Assembly: GCA_030549175.1 (NCBI GenBank)
Contig: JAUKUA010000004.1
Coordinates: 3,348,001-3,412,000 of the forward strand
Direction: 5' to 3'
Length of the DNA stretch: 64,000 nt
From: Lasiosphaeris hirsuta
Taxonomy: Eukaryota > Ascomycota > Sordariomycetes > Sordariales > Lasiosphaeriaceae
Under the pieces are notes generated by a model. The model was not told where the DNA came from, ran no database searches, and saw only the letters and a program-made list of their open reading frames with translations. Below are positions 1 through 10,968 of the stretch, one piece after another (the first letter of the stretch is position 1; the number at the start of each line of letters is the position of its first letter). Position numbers and translations under genes: made by a program.

Positions 1-154
1 CGGACGACGAGGACGAGGAAGCAGGTGGCCCACAGGGGGGGGGTGTGATCGCCGCAGAAGGTGGGTTCCGATCAGGCTGCATCGCAGAATGCAGCTGGGT
101 ATGGAGAGCCGCTACGTCAAGGGTGAGAAGGGTCAGCAGGGTGGACGTAGTTGA
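1..154 (+). CDS. Possible 3' terminal exon of a truncated gene
   Basis: One frame is open from the window edge to a TGA at 152-154. It ends in a hydrophilic peptide rich in Arg, Lys, Gly and Gln (last residues GEKGQQGGRS), which looks like a protein C-terminus. A second frame starts with an acidic run (DDEDEE) before the G tract at 35-43, so an intron may join the two frames here. I cannot name a family. The stretch may equally be untranslated sequence. Confidence 0.3.
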   Translation, partial: GRRGRGSRWPTGGGCDRRRRWVPIRLHRRMQLGMESRYVKGEKGQQGGRS

Positions 155-767
155 GGGGCCGGAGGGGTGACGTTGTGTTGGCAATGGACCTGGGCGGGCG
201 GTGTTTCGAGCGCCTTGACGGGATTGGTGTTTTTATGGCAAATGGGGTTTTAGGTACCTAGTAGACGGCAGCCGGCCCTAGTGTACTGTAGGCCTGCAGG
301 CACTCCCACAGCAGCACCACTGCGGGAGGTACTCCTGCTATGCAGCCAAACCGGGACTAAATTGCCTACCACACCAAGCACCCCCCCCCCCCCCCCTGTA
401 CTTAGCGTTCGGAGTGTGAGAGCTTTCCCGGATCCAGTGATTGGATGAAAGGTCGGCATCGGTCATCTGGTAGACTCATCAGAGAGGAAGCTTCCTCTCC
501 ACCACCCTCGGAGGCCCGATGAAGTCATCGACCTGCCTTTCCTGTGCGTCTTGGTCGAATCCTGTTTTGACTGTCCCTGAGCCGTCGAGATGTTACCTTT
601 AATAGACGGCCATCTGGATCTCCGGACCCTTGAGGATTGGCGTTCATTCATTCAAAGTTTGTTAAGATCTCATCTAGCCCAGCACTCTTGATACTCCCCG
701 ATCCGCTACAGTTCCTCTTACTATCCCGATTCCCAACCTTTCCATCCACGCCAACGACACATACACA
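155..767. other. Intergenic; 16-nt poly-C tract
   Basis: No convincing gene. There is an uninterrupted C tract at 381-396. The last 100 bases are pyrimidine-rich and A-rich in the way of a fungal 5' leader for the gene at 768. Confidence 0.5.
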
Positions 768-1233
768 ATGGCGTCCCGAAGCAGCTCAGACGAGAAGAAG
801 CCAAGGCGTCAGCAGAAGAAGCAGCAGGTCTACGAGTCGGACGGCGAAGAGTCTGCCGAGGAATACGCTCCTCCTGCACGGAGGCGCGGCCAGCGCCAGC
901 AACAAGGTGGCAGCGGTCCTCTCGATAATCTCTCCCTCGGCGGGGTTCAGAACACAGCCGGCGGGCTCGTTGGTGGGGCAACCGGCGCTCTCGGCGGCGT
1001 CGCCGGTGGTGCTGTCCAGCAGCAACAGGCGGGCGGTGGCTCAGGCAAGAGTGATACACTGCGCTTGCGGCTCGACCTCAATCTCGACATTGAGATCACA
1101 CTCAAGGCCAAGATCCACGGTGATCTTGAGCTTGCCCTCTTGTACGTCACTAATTTTTTCCCCCTTATGCTCTTTCCTTCACCACTCCCCCGCTTCTCCT
1201 ACAATGCCGACTCCAAGGGTTCTCAGCATCTAG
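768..1233 (+). CDS. Small Gly-rich conserved fungal protein of unknown function
   Basis: Two-exon model, 768-1141 and 1227-1233, giving 126 residues. The intron has a GTACGT donor and a CAG acceptor with a CCGACTC-like branch site; the second exon adds only the last residues and a TAG. The N-terminus (1-45) is charged and basic/acidic, residues 48-85 are Gly/Ala/Gln-rich, and the C-terminus is a short amphipathic segment with the pattern LRLDLNLDIEITLKAKIHG, which looks conserved. No enzymatic motif is visible. The gene lies upstream of two DUF3659 genes on the same strand and shares their Gly-rich, low-complexity style, so a related structural role is possible (inference). Without splicing the frame runs to 1247 and gives 159 residues. 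Confidence 0.7.
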
Positions 1234-3431
1234 AAACTTATATATAAATAACGTCTTGTGTCGTTTTCTTTTGTGTATCTCTTATCTGTCTCGTTTCTTA
1301 CCTGGGCTAAAGGTCGATGTAGAGAAACTTGAGCAAAACATGTGTTGAAGGGGAGCAACCGTGCCGTCTGCGGTGGTATGCTGGAAACACTGGAAAGAGG
1401 TGGAAGCGAAGTGGGGTTTCGGCGACGGAGTTGTAGGATGTTGGTCGGGCGTCTTGCTGCACACGCGCAGAAAACGAACGAAAAAGAGGAAAACACGGGG
1501 CTAATTCCTTAGGAACTGAAGCAACTAGAAACGGTTTTTATGAAACCTTCGGGGTTCCCATTTGTACCACAGCCCGAAGATTGAGACTGCGACGCGGGAC
1601 TCTTTTCCATTTCATTTGGCGAAGAGGGATTTGATTCTCGGCGGGAGGGATTTGGGATGGTATCCTTGCTGTATAATACCATGACTGCATATGCCGTGAG
1701 GTGTTCGTTTGTTAATAGAGTACCGGTTCACAAAAGCCGGTTCGATTCGTGTTGACTCGATCTCGACTTTTGTATCTCGAAGACTCAATGACCAAAATGT
1801 ATTTGACCCGCCGACGTTGACATTAGCGTCCACTGAGCCCACTGAGTGATAAATGGGCCACCGGCTGGCAACTCGATTTCCATCCCGTTTATTAGTGGGG
1901 GAGGCCCTCATTGGGGGAGGACTGGTGGGGGGGGAGGACCTAGGACTTGCACCTACAGCGTAGCTGCCGCCGCCTCCGGGTTTTGCAAACACCATATGAG
2001 CTGAAATTGAGGAATGGAACGAATGTTAGGTGTATCGCTCCCGAAGAAGCGGATAAATTACAATGCATTGTTACCAGCGACGGGCTCACGGCGATTGTGC
2101 AGCTCCCCGTCGGTCCGGGAACGCAGGCAGGGAAAGCACGAGCCGTTGCGGGATGCGCCTTGGCACTGGCAGTTCGGGCTGCCTTGTTTCAGGCAGACGG
2201 ACTAGGTAGGTACCCGTTGTATGGATCTAGTACTAATAAAAACAACGACCCCAAGACCCAAACCTTCTTGGCCTTTTCATCACCAAGCCCGTCTCGCGCC
2301 CCGTCAGAAATCCGGGCATTAGCAAAAGCGCCGCCAATGAAAAGCACAGCAGCGTTTCCCTTATCAGTCTAGTCGCACAGTGTGCTACTGCCCGGCGAAT
2401 CAAGCCAAGCCGGTATCAATGCTCCTGTTGCATTTCGACCCGACCCTGCACTTGCCGGCTGTTGAATGCTCAAGCATTCTATTAGTCCGTAGACCTGCGG
2501 GTTTCTTGATAAGCTAATAGCAAGAGTCTCTCGGCTCGTCGCTTTTCACACCGACGGCGAATGACAGGCTTAAAGCCAACCCCAAAGCCGGCATGGGCAG
2601 CGGTCTCGGGCACGCCCCGAGCTTGAACACCCGAGTTTGCAGAAGCGGCAGAAACCGGTTTTTTTGTAACGGCGACCCACAACTCTATGTCCAAACACCC
2701 CATCAAATCCCGTGCTAAACACAGGCGCCTGTTGACTCCTCATCGAGAGAGCAGCTATCAAATGCTTTGCCTCCTGCATATATCCACGCGTCGGTTTCTT
2801 CTCCCGACTAGCACGCTCGAGTGACGGGCCGCTAGTCCGTCACGTATACGTCTCGCCGTGATAGATCTCAGGCACACCCTACCTTTTCGTTCCGTTTCCT
2901 TGGCATGATGGTGAAGCCACACCCTGTCCGTCCACATGCCGCCCCTCCAACTCAGACAGGGGGTAGATGCACTGATGTCATCGCACCCCGCGTGAGTTTG
3001 TGAGTGGTGGGATGCGACAGCATTCGGGAGCAATACCTCTCATTCCGAAGCTCTTCACGCTTCGGCACCTTTCTGCTGATCTTTTCTGTTTCGTTCCCCG
3101 TGCCGCTAGGCACCACTTGTAACTCCCCATTGCATCTAGCCAGGCCTTGCGCTTCAAAGTTGGGACCCACTACACTCCTACCCCTTACCCCTGTGACGTA
3201 TTCTTTGACATGCTCTCATCCAACCCCAATCCGAGAACATCAAGATCCAAGAGATACGAACTCGAGCTCATTCATACCCCTGGATACTACAACTTCCCCG
3301 CCCGTTAAGGCTCACAACAAGATTCACAATCACAAACTTGAGCTTCTTTGAGCGCATACTTCCAAGCCAGAGTCCACTGAGAGCCGCCAGCGGGCCAGAT
3401 CGAAGAGGGCATACAACCAGACCAAATAGCC
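1234..3431. other. 2.2-kb intergenic region, no gene seen
   Basis: Open frames here are short, overlap on both strands and lack family resemblance. It should hold the 3' end of the gene at 768 and the promoter and leader of the gene at 3432. A G-rich stretch lies at 1905-1945. Confidence 0.5.
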
Positions 3432-4343
3432 ATGACGTCGATACCAAGCCGCGGGCGTCCAGCTCGGAAGCTCAGTGCTCATCAAGAAACCGCCAGCTCT
3501 GACGACGACATTGCTGAGGTTGAGGAAGATGGAAATGTCAATGAGACTCAATCGCCCAAATCCCTAGAAGGGGCAAAGAGTCCCGCCTACGTTGCGCCTA
3601 TCTCTAAGATTGGCAGCATCCCACAGTTCTCACCTGGGATCCAATCAGCACCTCAGCGGCCAAAGCTTCCGCCATTCGTCGGCTCCTTTCTCATGGGGAA
3701 GCCGGTCGATGAGTCTGGAGACATAGTAGACGACAAGACCGGCCAGGTTCTGGCCCGCGCCGGCGGTGACCTGCCATCGATCGTCGGGAGGAGGGTCTCA
3801 AATCGACAGGGAGATATCCTCGGCGACGGGGGCGAGCTCCTGGGCTACGTTGCCGACATTGAAATTGAGCGGAAGGGCAGCGCCAGCTCTACACAGTCTC
3901 CTCGCATGGCTCCGCCAAGGAGTCTTTTCGACATCATGGGCCGAAGCAATGCTTCCCTCATGGTCGATCATGCCGGCAACATTCTGGATACGGATGGGAA
4001 CGTGGTGGGAAAATTCCACGATAACAACAATCCGCTCCATCGGAAAGAGAAAGAAGAACGGGAGGCCCGTGAGCGGGAGAAAGCGGAGGCCGAAAGGGCA
4101 TTACCACCACCTCCTCCACCACGCCCGGAGGAGCCATCTTCTGACCCGGCGCAGCCACGGCCAAGGCGGACTGAGGATGAGCGGAGGCAAAACGCGGAGG
4201 CCTGGCGAAAAGAGAACCCTGGAGAGAGTCCATCCGATATCTTCTTGGATGTCAAGTCGACGACAGAAGGTATTCAGTTGACAATTCGTATTCCCACCGT
4301 GTTCGGCGGGCAGCAGGTGAAGCCGAATATTTCGTTCTCATAG
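3432..4343 (+). CDS. DUF3659 (PF12396-like) repeat protein, short form
   Basis: Single-exon gene, 303 residues, starting at the first ATG of the frame. Residues about 75-145 hold a DUF3659-type module made of two half-repeats of the form GxxVdexGdIvddxGxvlara. A second, weaker copy follows near residues 160-200 (DHAGNILDTDGNVVGKF). Then come a charged Glu/Arg segment, a Pro tract (PPPPPP) with an Arg/Glu-rich stretch, and a hydrophobic tail (GIQLTIRIPTVFGG) that resembles the tail of the gene at 768 in style. The repeat family is recognised from pattern; its biochemical function is unknown. The next gene on the same strand (5922) carries the same module in five copies, so the two are probably paralogues. 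Confidence 0.8.
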   Translation: MTSIPSRGRPARKLSAHQETASSDDDIAEVEEDGNVNETQSPKSLEGAKSPAYVAPISKIGSIPQFSPGIQSAPQRPKLPPFVGSFLMGKPVDESGDIVDDKTGQVLARAGGDLPSIVGRRVSNRQGDILGDGGELLGYVADIEIERKGSASSTQSPRMAPPRSLFDIMGRSNASLMVDHAGNILDTDGNVVGKFHDNNNPLHRKEKEEREAREREKAEAERALPPPPPPRPEEPSSDPAQPRPRRTEDERRQNAEAWRKENPGESPSDIFLDVKSTTEGIQLTIRIPTVFGGQQVKPNISFS

Positions 4344-5921
4344 TTCTAGGCAGATTTGCAGCGCTGTTTTGGCGGTCGCGGTGGGTCGAGTTGTCAGATT
4401 TTGAGATGGAGATTGGATTGGAGAGGTATCAAGAGGAATTTAAGAATTGAAACGCCCATAGCTCCCTCCGCCTCGTGGGAAAAGCCAGCTTCCCCCCCTT
4501 AACGTGAACACAACGCGTGCATGTTCGGGGAAGGTCCTGGGAGCGAAGAGCATCCTGCCATGCAACACAGCAAAGCATAGCAGTATGACGTATAGAACAA
4601 GGAAAAGCCACTGCGCTCATAATATGCAGCGGATGCTCCTCCGCACCCCCTCCTCCGGGGTGAGTACTTGGACCGCTAATGTGAGTGGGCCGCATAACAT
4701 AGCGGACTCCCAAGGTGTAAGTGTATGGCGTGTAGATCAGTTAACGGTTTTCGCGGCTTCCTTGTTCAGCCACAGGGTACGAGGTAACAGCACTAGAAGA
4801 AAACGGTAGCGGCGTGTGCGGTGTAAGTGTAGTTAAGGTGTGGCACCTTTGCCGCTCTCTCGTGGCTCTCACCTTATACTAGACCGCCAGGGGCGTGGAA
4901 TCAAGAAACTAAGGATCAAGATGTGTCGAGAAGTCCTATTTGTTCGAATATCTAGTGAATATCGGACTCCCAACGCATTTGTCTCAAACCTCCCTCGCCA
5001 CCGCGATGGAAAGACGCCTATCCCTGTTCCCAAGATCTCACCCTTCCGCCCTCATCATTCATCCAACCTCCCTCTACCCCTCCCCGTGTCTTCATACACT
5101 AGAAACAAGCAAGACAAGGTTAACAATAATGACAGCTCCAGCCAATGACGTGGCACCTCCTGGCACCTCCGTCGTCCACTAAGAATCCAGACCGATGCCG
5201 ACGGCCGACACCGACACCACACCAAGCACCCAAGACATGACGAAGAAGCCTGCTCGGAGCCGGCTGGCAGGCCAGATTACCCTACCATTTTCCCATCCAC
5301 CACTCACACGACGGCACGGTGCCAAAGCAGAGCGATGAAGTCATCCTCAGCCGACTCCCTCCAGGCCTTCACCATGTCATCCCCAACATCCAGGCCAACT
5401 TCGCCATGGTATGCCCTGCCGACAAGGCACCGCCCAGACGGCAAGGGAGGCCTATCCGCCGTATCAGACGTATGTTCCCCATCTCCTCGGATCCATGACG
5501 CCCATTGGTCCGTGTGCACCAAAGGTTCATGGAGTACCCAAGAAGAGGGGTGGAGGAGGGGGTGTATACGCGCCTCCTTCCTCATGAGTGACGTAAAACC
5601 CCAACGTCCATGACGTTGAGCAGATGTAGGCGCAGCAGAAGACGGCGCAAGAAAAACGAGAATATCGCAAGGTGGAACTGGTTTCATCGCGCCGGGGGAT
5701 TTTGGAAAGGCATATATATATATTAAGGAAAGTTACGATGCAAGTACGAGAACTAGATCTGTATCCATAACATCACCAACATTAGTGTCGTTATTAGCTT
5801 CACTTGGTAAACCATATCGAAAACTATTTATCAATTCATACATCTCTCCACATACATAAGCTCCATCGCCATCAAGATTAACCCCTTCCCAGTCTCGGCC
5901 ACAGAGTTGGCCTACTTTTAC
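4344..5921. other. 1.6-kb intergenic region between DUF3659 genes
   Basis: No convincing coding sequence. A GC-rich hairpin-like stretch (CACCCCCTCCTCCGGGGTG) lies near 4643-4661. The final 200 bases before 5922 are AT-rich with TATATATATATT at about 5713 and look like promoter and leader sequence. Confidence 0.5.
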
Positions 5922-8900
5922 ATGATGAGCGACATCGCTAAGAAGACACTCCCACCTGGCTCTTGGCCCGGCAGCAAAGGCGGTGCTAAAACAGCAGACT
6001 CGGGAACAGCTTCAGAAGCTGCAGCACCACGATCCATGGCTTCGCCACCAGCCGTTAAAGACACGGGCGACACCAAGAGCACCGACTCGTTTGAGGATGT
6101 CTCGCCAAGTCACTACACACACCAAAAGGATAATCCGCTCGAGGGTATCGAAGAAGAAACAGAGCCCATCAAGATGACCGAATCCTCCAAAGATGAGGAC
6201 ATGAGCGAAGTCGACCCCCAGCCAATCGACGAGAAGGCGGCCGAGATGACGCCGCCCCAGGCCGAGCCCACGCCCTCCCAGGCAGAGGGAGACGACAAGG
6301 ACACGGTCCAGGAGACTGTTGAGGAGGAAGGTGACCATGTCCACGACGTCGGAGTCGATAACGTCGCAGTCCACGAAGTCGAAGGCAGCCAGGTGAAGAC
6401 AGAGGCCGACCAGACCAGCTCCAAGACGTCGCTAACCGAGAAGGCCAAGCAGGAGTTTGATCTGGCCTCGGAGAACCAGCCGACGAGCGAGGCGCGCGAA
6501 TCATTCCTTAAGGCCGCCCGGGACGGCGCAACGACCCTGTCTACCATGTCTGGACAAAAGTCTCAGAAATCCCAAAAGCAGTCAGAGGCTGCCGCCTCCC
6601 AGAAAAGCGGCGATGAGCTTACCGAGGTCGAGACAGTCCCCGAGGAAGCTCCTGAAGGTGAGGAAGCCTACGAGGAGCTTCCTGAAGGCGAAGAAGCCCG
6701 CGACGAACTTGCTGAGGGTGAGACAGCCCCCGAAGAAGAGTTCCAAAAGTCAGAGCGGGCGCCGACGGTCTCGTTCAAAGAGCCCGAGTATACCGAATCC
6801 ACTATTTCCGGAACCGAAACAAGGGACGGAACGGGGAAGACCGAGGTCACGACCGCCGAAACGGCGCCGACCGTGCCCGAAGACCAGGAAAAGACCCAGA
6901 AAGAGCAAGAGACCGTCCAATCCCAACCTGGCTACCAGACCGGCACGCAGTACGGTGACTACGACATCCAAACTCAGGCCCCAACCCAAACACAGGAGCC
7001 TGGAGTCGGTGTTAAAGACATGGCCACAGGCACAGAAGGCCAGTACCAGGATCAGACTCAAACCCAAACCCAGCCGCCAATGCAGGGTGAGTTTTCAGTC
7101 ACGGTGCCTGAGAACATGGACTTTTCCGTCATGAAGAACGCCAAGGTCAACAAGGGCGGCAACGTTGTCACTGACGAAGGCAAAATCGTCGGTCGGGTCG
7201 TTGAGGGAATCCTTCAGTATCTTGTCGGCAAAAGGGTCGACGAGAATGGCGACATCTGGAGCGATAATGGCAAGGTCATCGGCCGTGCCGAGCCCATCAG
7301 CGACAGCGAGCGGGAAGACATGCTACGCGAGCCGGCACCATTTGAGAGTTTCCCTGATGCCGTTGTTGATGGTAACGGGATGGTTGTCTCGAATGGCGAG
7401 TGGGTTGGAAAGGTTGTCTCTGGTGACATTCAAGTGTTGCGCGGCAAGGCAGTCGATCCTGAGGGTGACATCTTGGACAAGGCAGGAAACGTTATCGGCC
7501 ATGCCGAACGTTGGGAGCCCGAGCCTGAACCGGAGCCGGAGCCGGAGCCGGAAATCGACAGATCTATCCTTGCCGGCAAGCGTGTCAACAAGGCCGGAAA
7601 TGTGGTCGACACCTCCGGCGTTATCTACGGCCGTGTCGTCGAAGGCGACGTCAAGAAAATGATTGGTCGTATGTGCAACAAAGACGGCTTCATTCTTAGT
7701 GAGAGTGGTGACGTCCTTGGGAGGGCTGAGGTTGTGTCTGAGGGCGAACGTGAAGGTCTCAAAGAGGGACCTTTCGCTGAACTTGAGGGCTGCACAGTTG
7801 CCAAGGATGGTATGGTCGTGACCCCAGCTGGCGATATTGTTGGTCGTCTTATAAAGGGTGACCCTAAGCTGCTATTCGGCCGCCTCGTCGATGAGGATGG
7901 CGACGTTCTGGACAAGAACGGTAACGTTATCGGCAAGGCAGAGCGCTGGGAGCCTGAGGCTGTTGAACACAAGAAGAATCCCATGGCTGGCCGCAAGGTC
8001 AATCGTGAAGGCAATGTTGTAGACGAAGAGGGCAACATCATCGGCAAGCTGACTTCTGGTGACCTAAATAAATGTTCTGGAAAGGAGATCGACGAGGATG
8101 GCGATGTTGTCGACTACAAGGGCACTGTCGTTGGTCACTGCACCCTCCTTGATGACATCCCGCCTGAGACGGAGTCAGAGGAGGAGAAGGAGAAGAAAGC
8201 ACAGAAGGAGCTGGACAAGAAGCTCGCCATCCAAATGGCACACGCAGTCGAGCAGTGCCTGGACAAGATCCAGCCTATCTGCAAAATGATCACTCACGTA
8301 AGTACCCTCCAATCTGTGGGACCACACCTGTGCCTAAAGCCATACCATTGACACTCTTCCCCAGAAACTCGACCTCGCCGAGGCCACGCCTGAGGACGAG
8401 CGCGACGAGGAAGCCCTCGTGCGCGAAGTTCGGCCGCTGATTGAGGAGGGTGGTCGGATCCTCACTGAGGCCAAGGGCGTTATCAAGGGCCTGGACCCCG
8501 ATGGTAGGATTGCCGCCAACGCCAAGCACAAAACGGCAGCCCACGAGGCGACGCCCGAGGAGTATCACCTTGCCGACGTGCTCAAGGAGTTGACGGGTGA
8601 GGTAACACACTGCATTGAGAATGGGCAGAAGAGACTTGAGACGATGCCGTATGCGAAGAAGGAGCTTAACCCGCTTTGGGGCTTGCTGAACGAGCCGCTA
8701 TTCCAAATTCTCGCAGCCGTGGGTCTGTTGTTGGCAGGCGTGCTTGGCCTTGTCGGAAGACTGGTAAGCTTGATTAAAGAATCTCATGAACGACACACAA
8801 GCTAACACACTGGCGTAGTTGAGCGGACTTGGACTTGGTGGTCTTCTCGACGGCCTGCTTGGTACCCTAGGTATCAACCGTGTCCTTGACGGGTTGGGCC

Positions 8901-8980
8901 TTGGATCAATCACCGGGAAGAAGAAGACGAAGCACGCGGGGGCGGGTGGTGGTGGTCTCCTGGGAGGTATTTTGGGATAA
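5922..8980 (+). CDS. Large DUF3659 repeat protein with acidic N-terminus and Gly-rich hydrophobic tail
   Basis: Three exons, 5922-8297, 8365-8763 and 8819-8980, all phase 0, giving 978 residues. GTAAGT and GTAAGC donors and CAG/TAG acceptors close the frame exactly. The start is the ATG-ATG pair at 5922; the frame upstream has no ATG. Residues 1-390 are acidic, Thr/Glu/Gln-rich and probably disordered, with EGEEA-type repeats near 245-275. Residues about 395-760 carry five DUF3659-type modules, each of two half-repeats, in an alternating order. An E-P dipeptide tract sits inside the array (7515-7555). A charged helical region about 765-860 follows. The C-terminus (about 905-978) is hydrophobic and Gly/Leu-rich and could insert in or lie on a membrane. 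Function is unknown. It is the paralogue of the gene at 3432. Confidence 0.85.
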
Positions 8981-9415
8981 GCTGGATTTTTAGCATGACT
9001 TATTTTATTTGGGAAGGGAAATGATGAAATGGCACCAGAGATGGATATGGGAATGGGCTGCATGGCAGCAGAACAACCTGTAACGATACGGATCTAATGA
9101 GCTACGATATTCCGGTCTGATGTCTGGATAGCTTCGAAAATAGAGAGTATGTTTAGGGCACCGGTCGTGCCAATTGTTCAAGAGAGCTGAGCGAAGGAGC
9201 GTTTCTAGATGAATCGATTGGGGGCATATAGATTGTCACCCGGACCATGCATGGGCAGCCCTAACCCTACGTATGATACCGTCACCCCCACTACGGAAAG
9301 GCCATTTCGTTGCACTTATCAATCGTTCACCAGTCTTCCTTGCCGTAATTGAGCAGCATTCTTTTTTTTTTCTCGAGCCAGCCACTAGTGCAGCGTCCAA
9401 TGCAATGCCTACGTA
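8981..9415. other. Intergenic between DUF3659 gene and radical SAM gene
   Basis: AT-rich 3' flank followed by a T tract (9363-9372) shortly before the start at 9416. No gene seen. Confidence 0.5.
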
Positions 9416-10574
9416 ATGGCCGGCATGTTCTGGGCTCTGAGCAAACACACTGCTCTGCCGCGTCTCAGCAGTGCGACGAAGCCTATCACCGCCCGCGCTC
9501 TGCACCTCGCGCCCCCGTTCCTTCTTGATGACTACACGCCCCGATACATGACGTTGAGCTCTGTAGATGCCGCAAAGAAGCGATCGGATGCCTATACGCA
9601 TCTCAGAAACTGCAACCTTTGTCCCCGGCTCTGCGGCGTCAACCGCTATGAGACCACAGGCATGTGCCTCATTGGCGATAAAGCCAAGGTGAATGTCATC
9701 GCTCCACATTTTGGTGAGGAGCCCTGCATCCAAGGCCACAACGGCAGCGGTTCTGTCTTCTTCAGCATGTGCAACCTTCGTTGTGTGTTCTGTCAGAACC
9801 ATGACATTGCCCATCAGCGAAACGGCCAGGACGTTACCCCCGAAGAGCTTGGGGATTGGTACCTGAAGCTCCAGGACGTCGGGAATGTCCATAATATCAA
9901 CCTCATCACCCCTGAGCAGTAGGTCACGATTGTCACTGGCCGGTTCCTTAGCTAAGTGGTACCTCCACAGCATCGTCCCCCAGGTCGTCCTCAGTATCCT
10001 CCACGCCCGTGACCAAGGCCTGTCCCTACCCATCATTTACAACACATCTGCCTACGACTCTCTCGCATCTCTCCAACTCCTTGACGGCCTCGTTGACATT
10101 TATCTACCCGATTTCAAGGTGTGGGAGCCTGCCACATCGCGCCGCCTCCTCAAAGCGGACGACTATGCCGCCACGGCGCGCGAGAGCATCAAGGCCATGC
10201 AAGCTCAAGTGGGTGACCTCTGCTTCACTGCTGATGGGATAGCAAAAAAGGGGGTGCTCGTACGCCATCTTGTCATGCCCGGTTTCGAAGCCGAGGGTGC
10301 CCAAATCATGCAGTTCCTGGCCGAAGAGGTCTCCAAGGACTGCTTTGTCAACATCATGGAACAGTACCGCCCAGATGCCTATGTGGGAAGGTCAAAAAGG
10401 CGGGCTAAGCAGTCTGAAGAAAACCAGCAGGAGAAGGGCGAGGACGAGAAGAGGTATTCCGATATCAACCGAGCCGTATCAGCGGATGAGATCTCCGTGG
10501 TCAGGAAAGCTGCAGCGACTGCGGGCCTATGGCGATTTTGCGATTCTGCAAAGCATGACGGTTTCAATCTCTAG
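9416..10574 (+). CDS. PflX/COG1313-like radical SAM protein
   Basis: Two exons, 9416-9918 and 9971-10574, 368 residues. The GTAGGT donor and CAG acceptor join codons to give LITPEHIVPQVV, which is the continuous family sequence. The radical SAM cluster motif CxxxCxxC is seen as CNLRCVFC near residue 120, with an upstream Cys cluster CNLCPRLCG near residue 63 that is typical of this PflA-related family. Later family blocks include IIYNTSAYDS, VDIYLPDFK and NIMEQYRP. A Lys/Glu-rich insert (about residues 320-342) separates the last two conserved blocks. The N-terminal 45 residues are basic and Ser/Ala-rich and could be a mitochondrial presequence (inference). The substrate is unknown: bacterial relatives are annotated as pyruvate-formate-lyase-activating-like, but no glycyl-radical enzyme is in this window. 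Confidence 0.9.
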
Positions 10575-10968
10575 CATTGTTTCCCGGATTTTGAAGGTAA
10601 GCGTGCAAGATTTTAAGCCGTCGATGCGGAGGCTCCAAGAAGTTAGCAAAGCTTTGCACTCATTCCGCCAACCAACTCCATTAGGGCTCATCTAGAATCA
10701 TCTCTTTGTCAAAAGCGGGTGATATGGCCCGTTTTACGAAGCGACCTTTACAAGCCTCGGACGGCCGTGCATAAAGGAGTCCGGGGCTGATATTGAATCC
10801 AGAACCCTTGCTCTGGGTCTTTGTCGCGAGGACCAAAAGGCCGAAACACTCCCTAGACCAGCACGATTTACCCAAGGCAGTGCCAATAGACTCGGGCCTC
10901 TTAGCTTGTACCCCTAAACTCGATTATCCAACTCTTCAGCCTATCACCATCAGTGCCTGCTTCTCCCC
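10575..10968. other. Intergenic, no gene seen
   Basis: Contains the 3' flank of the radical SAM gene and the upstream region of the gene at 10969. No motif stands out. Confidence 0.5.

Noticed and set aside
1612..1995. Minus-strand frame of 127 codons downstream of the first small gene
   Set aside because: Low-complexity start caused by a G-rich stretch; nothing family-like.
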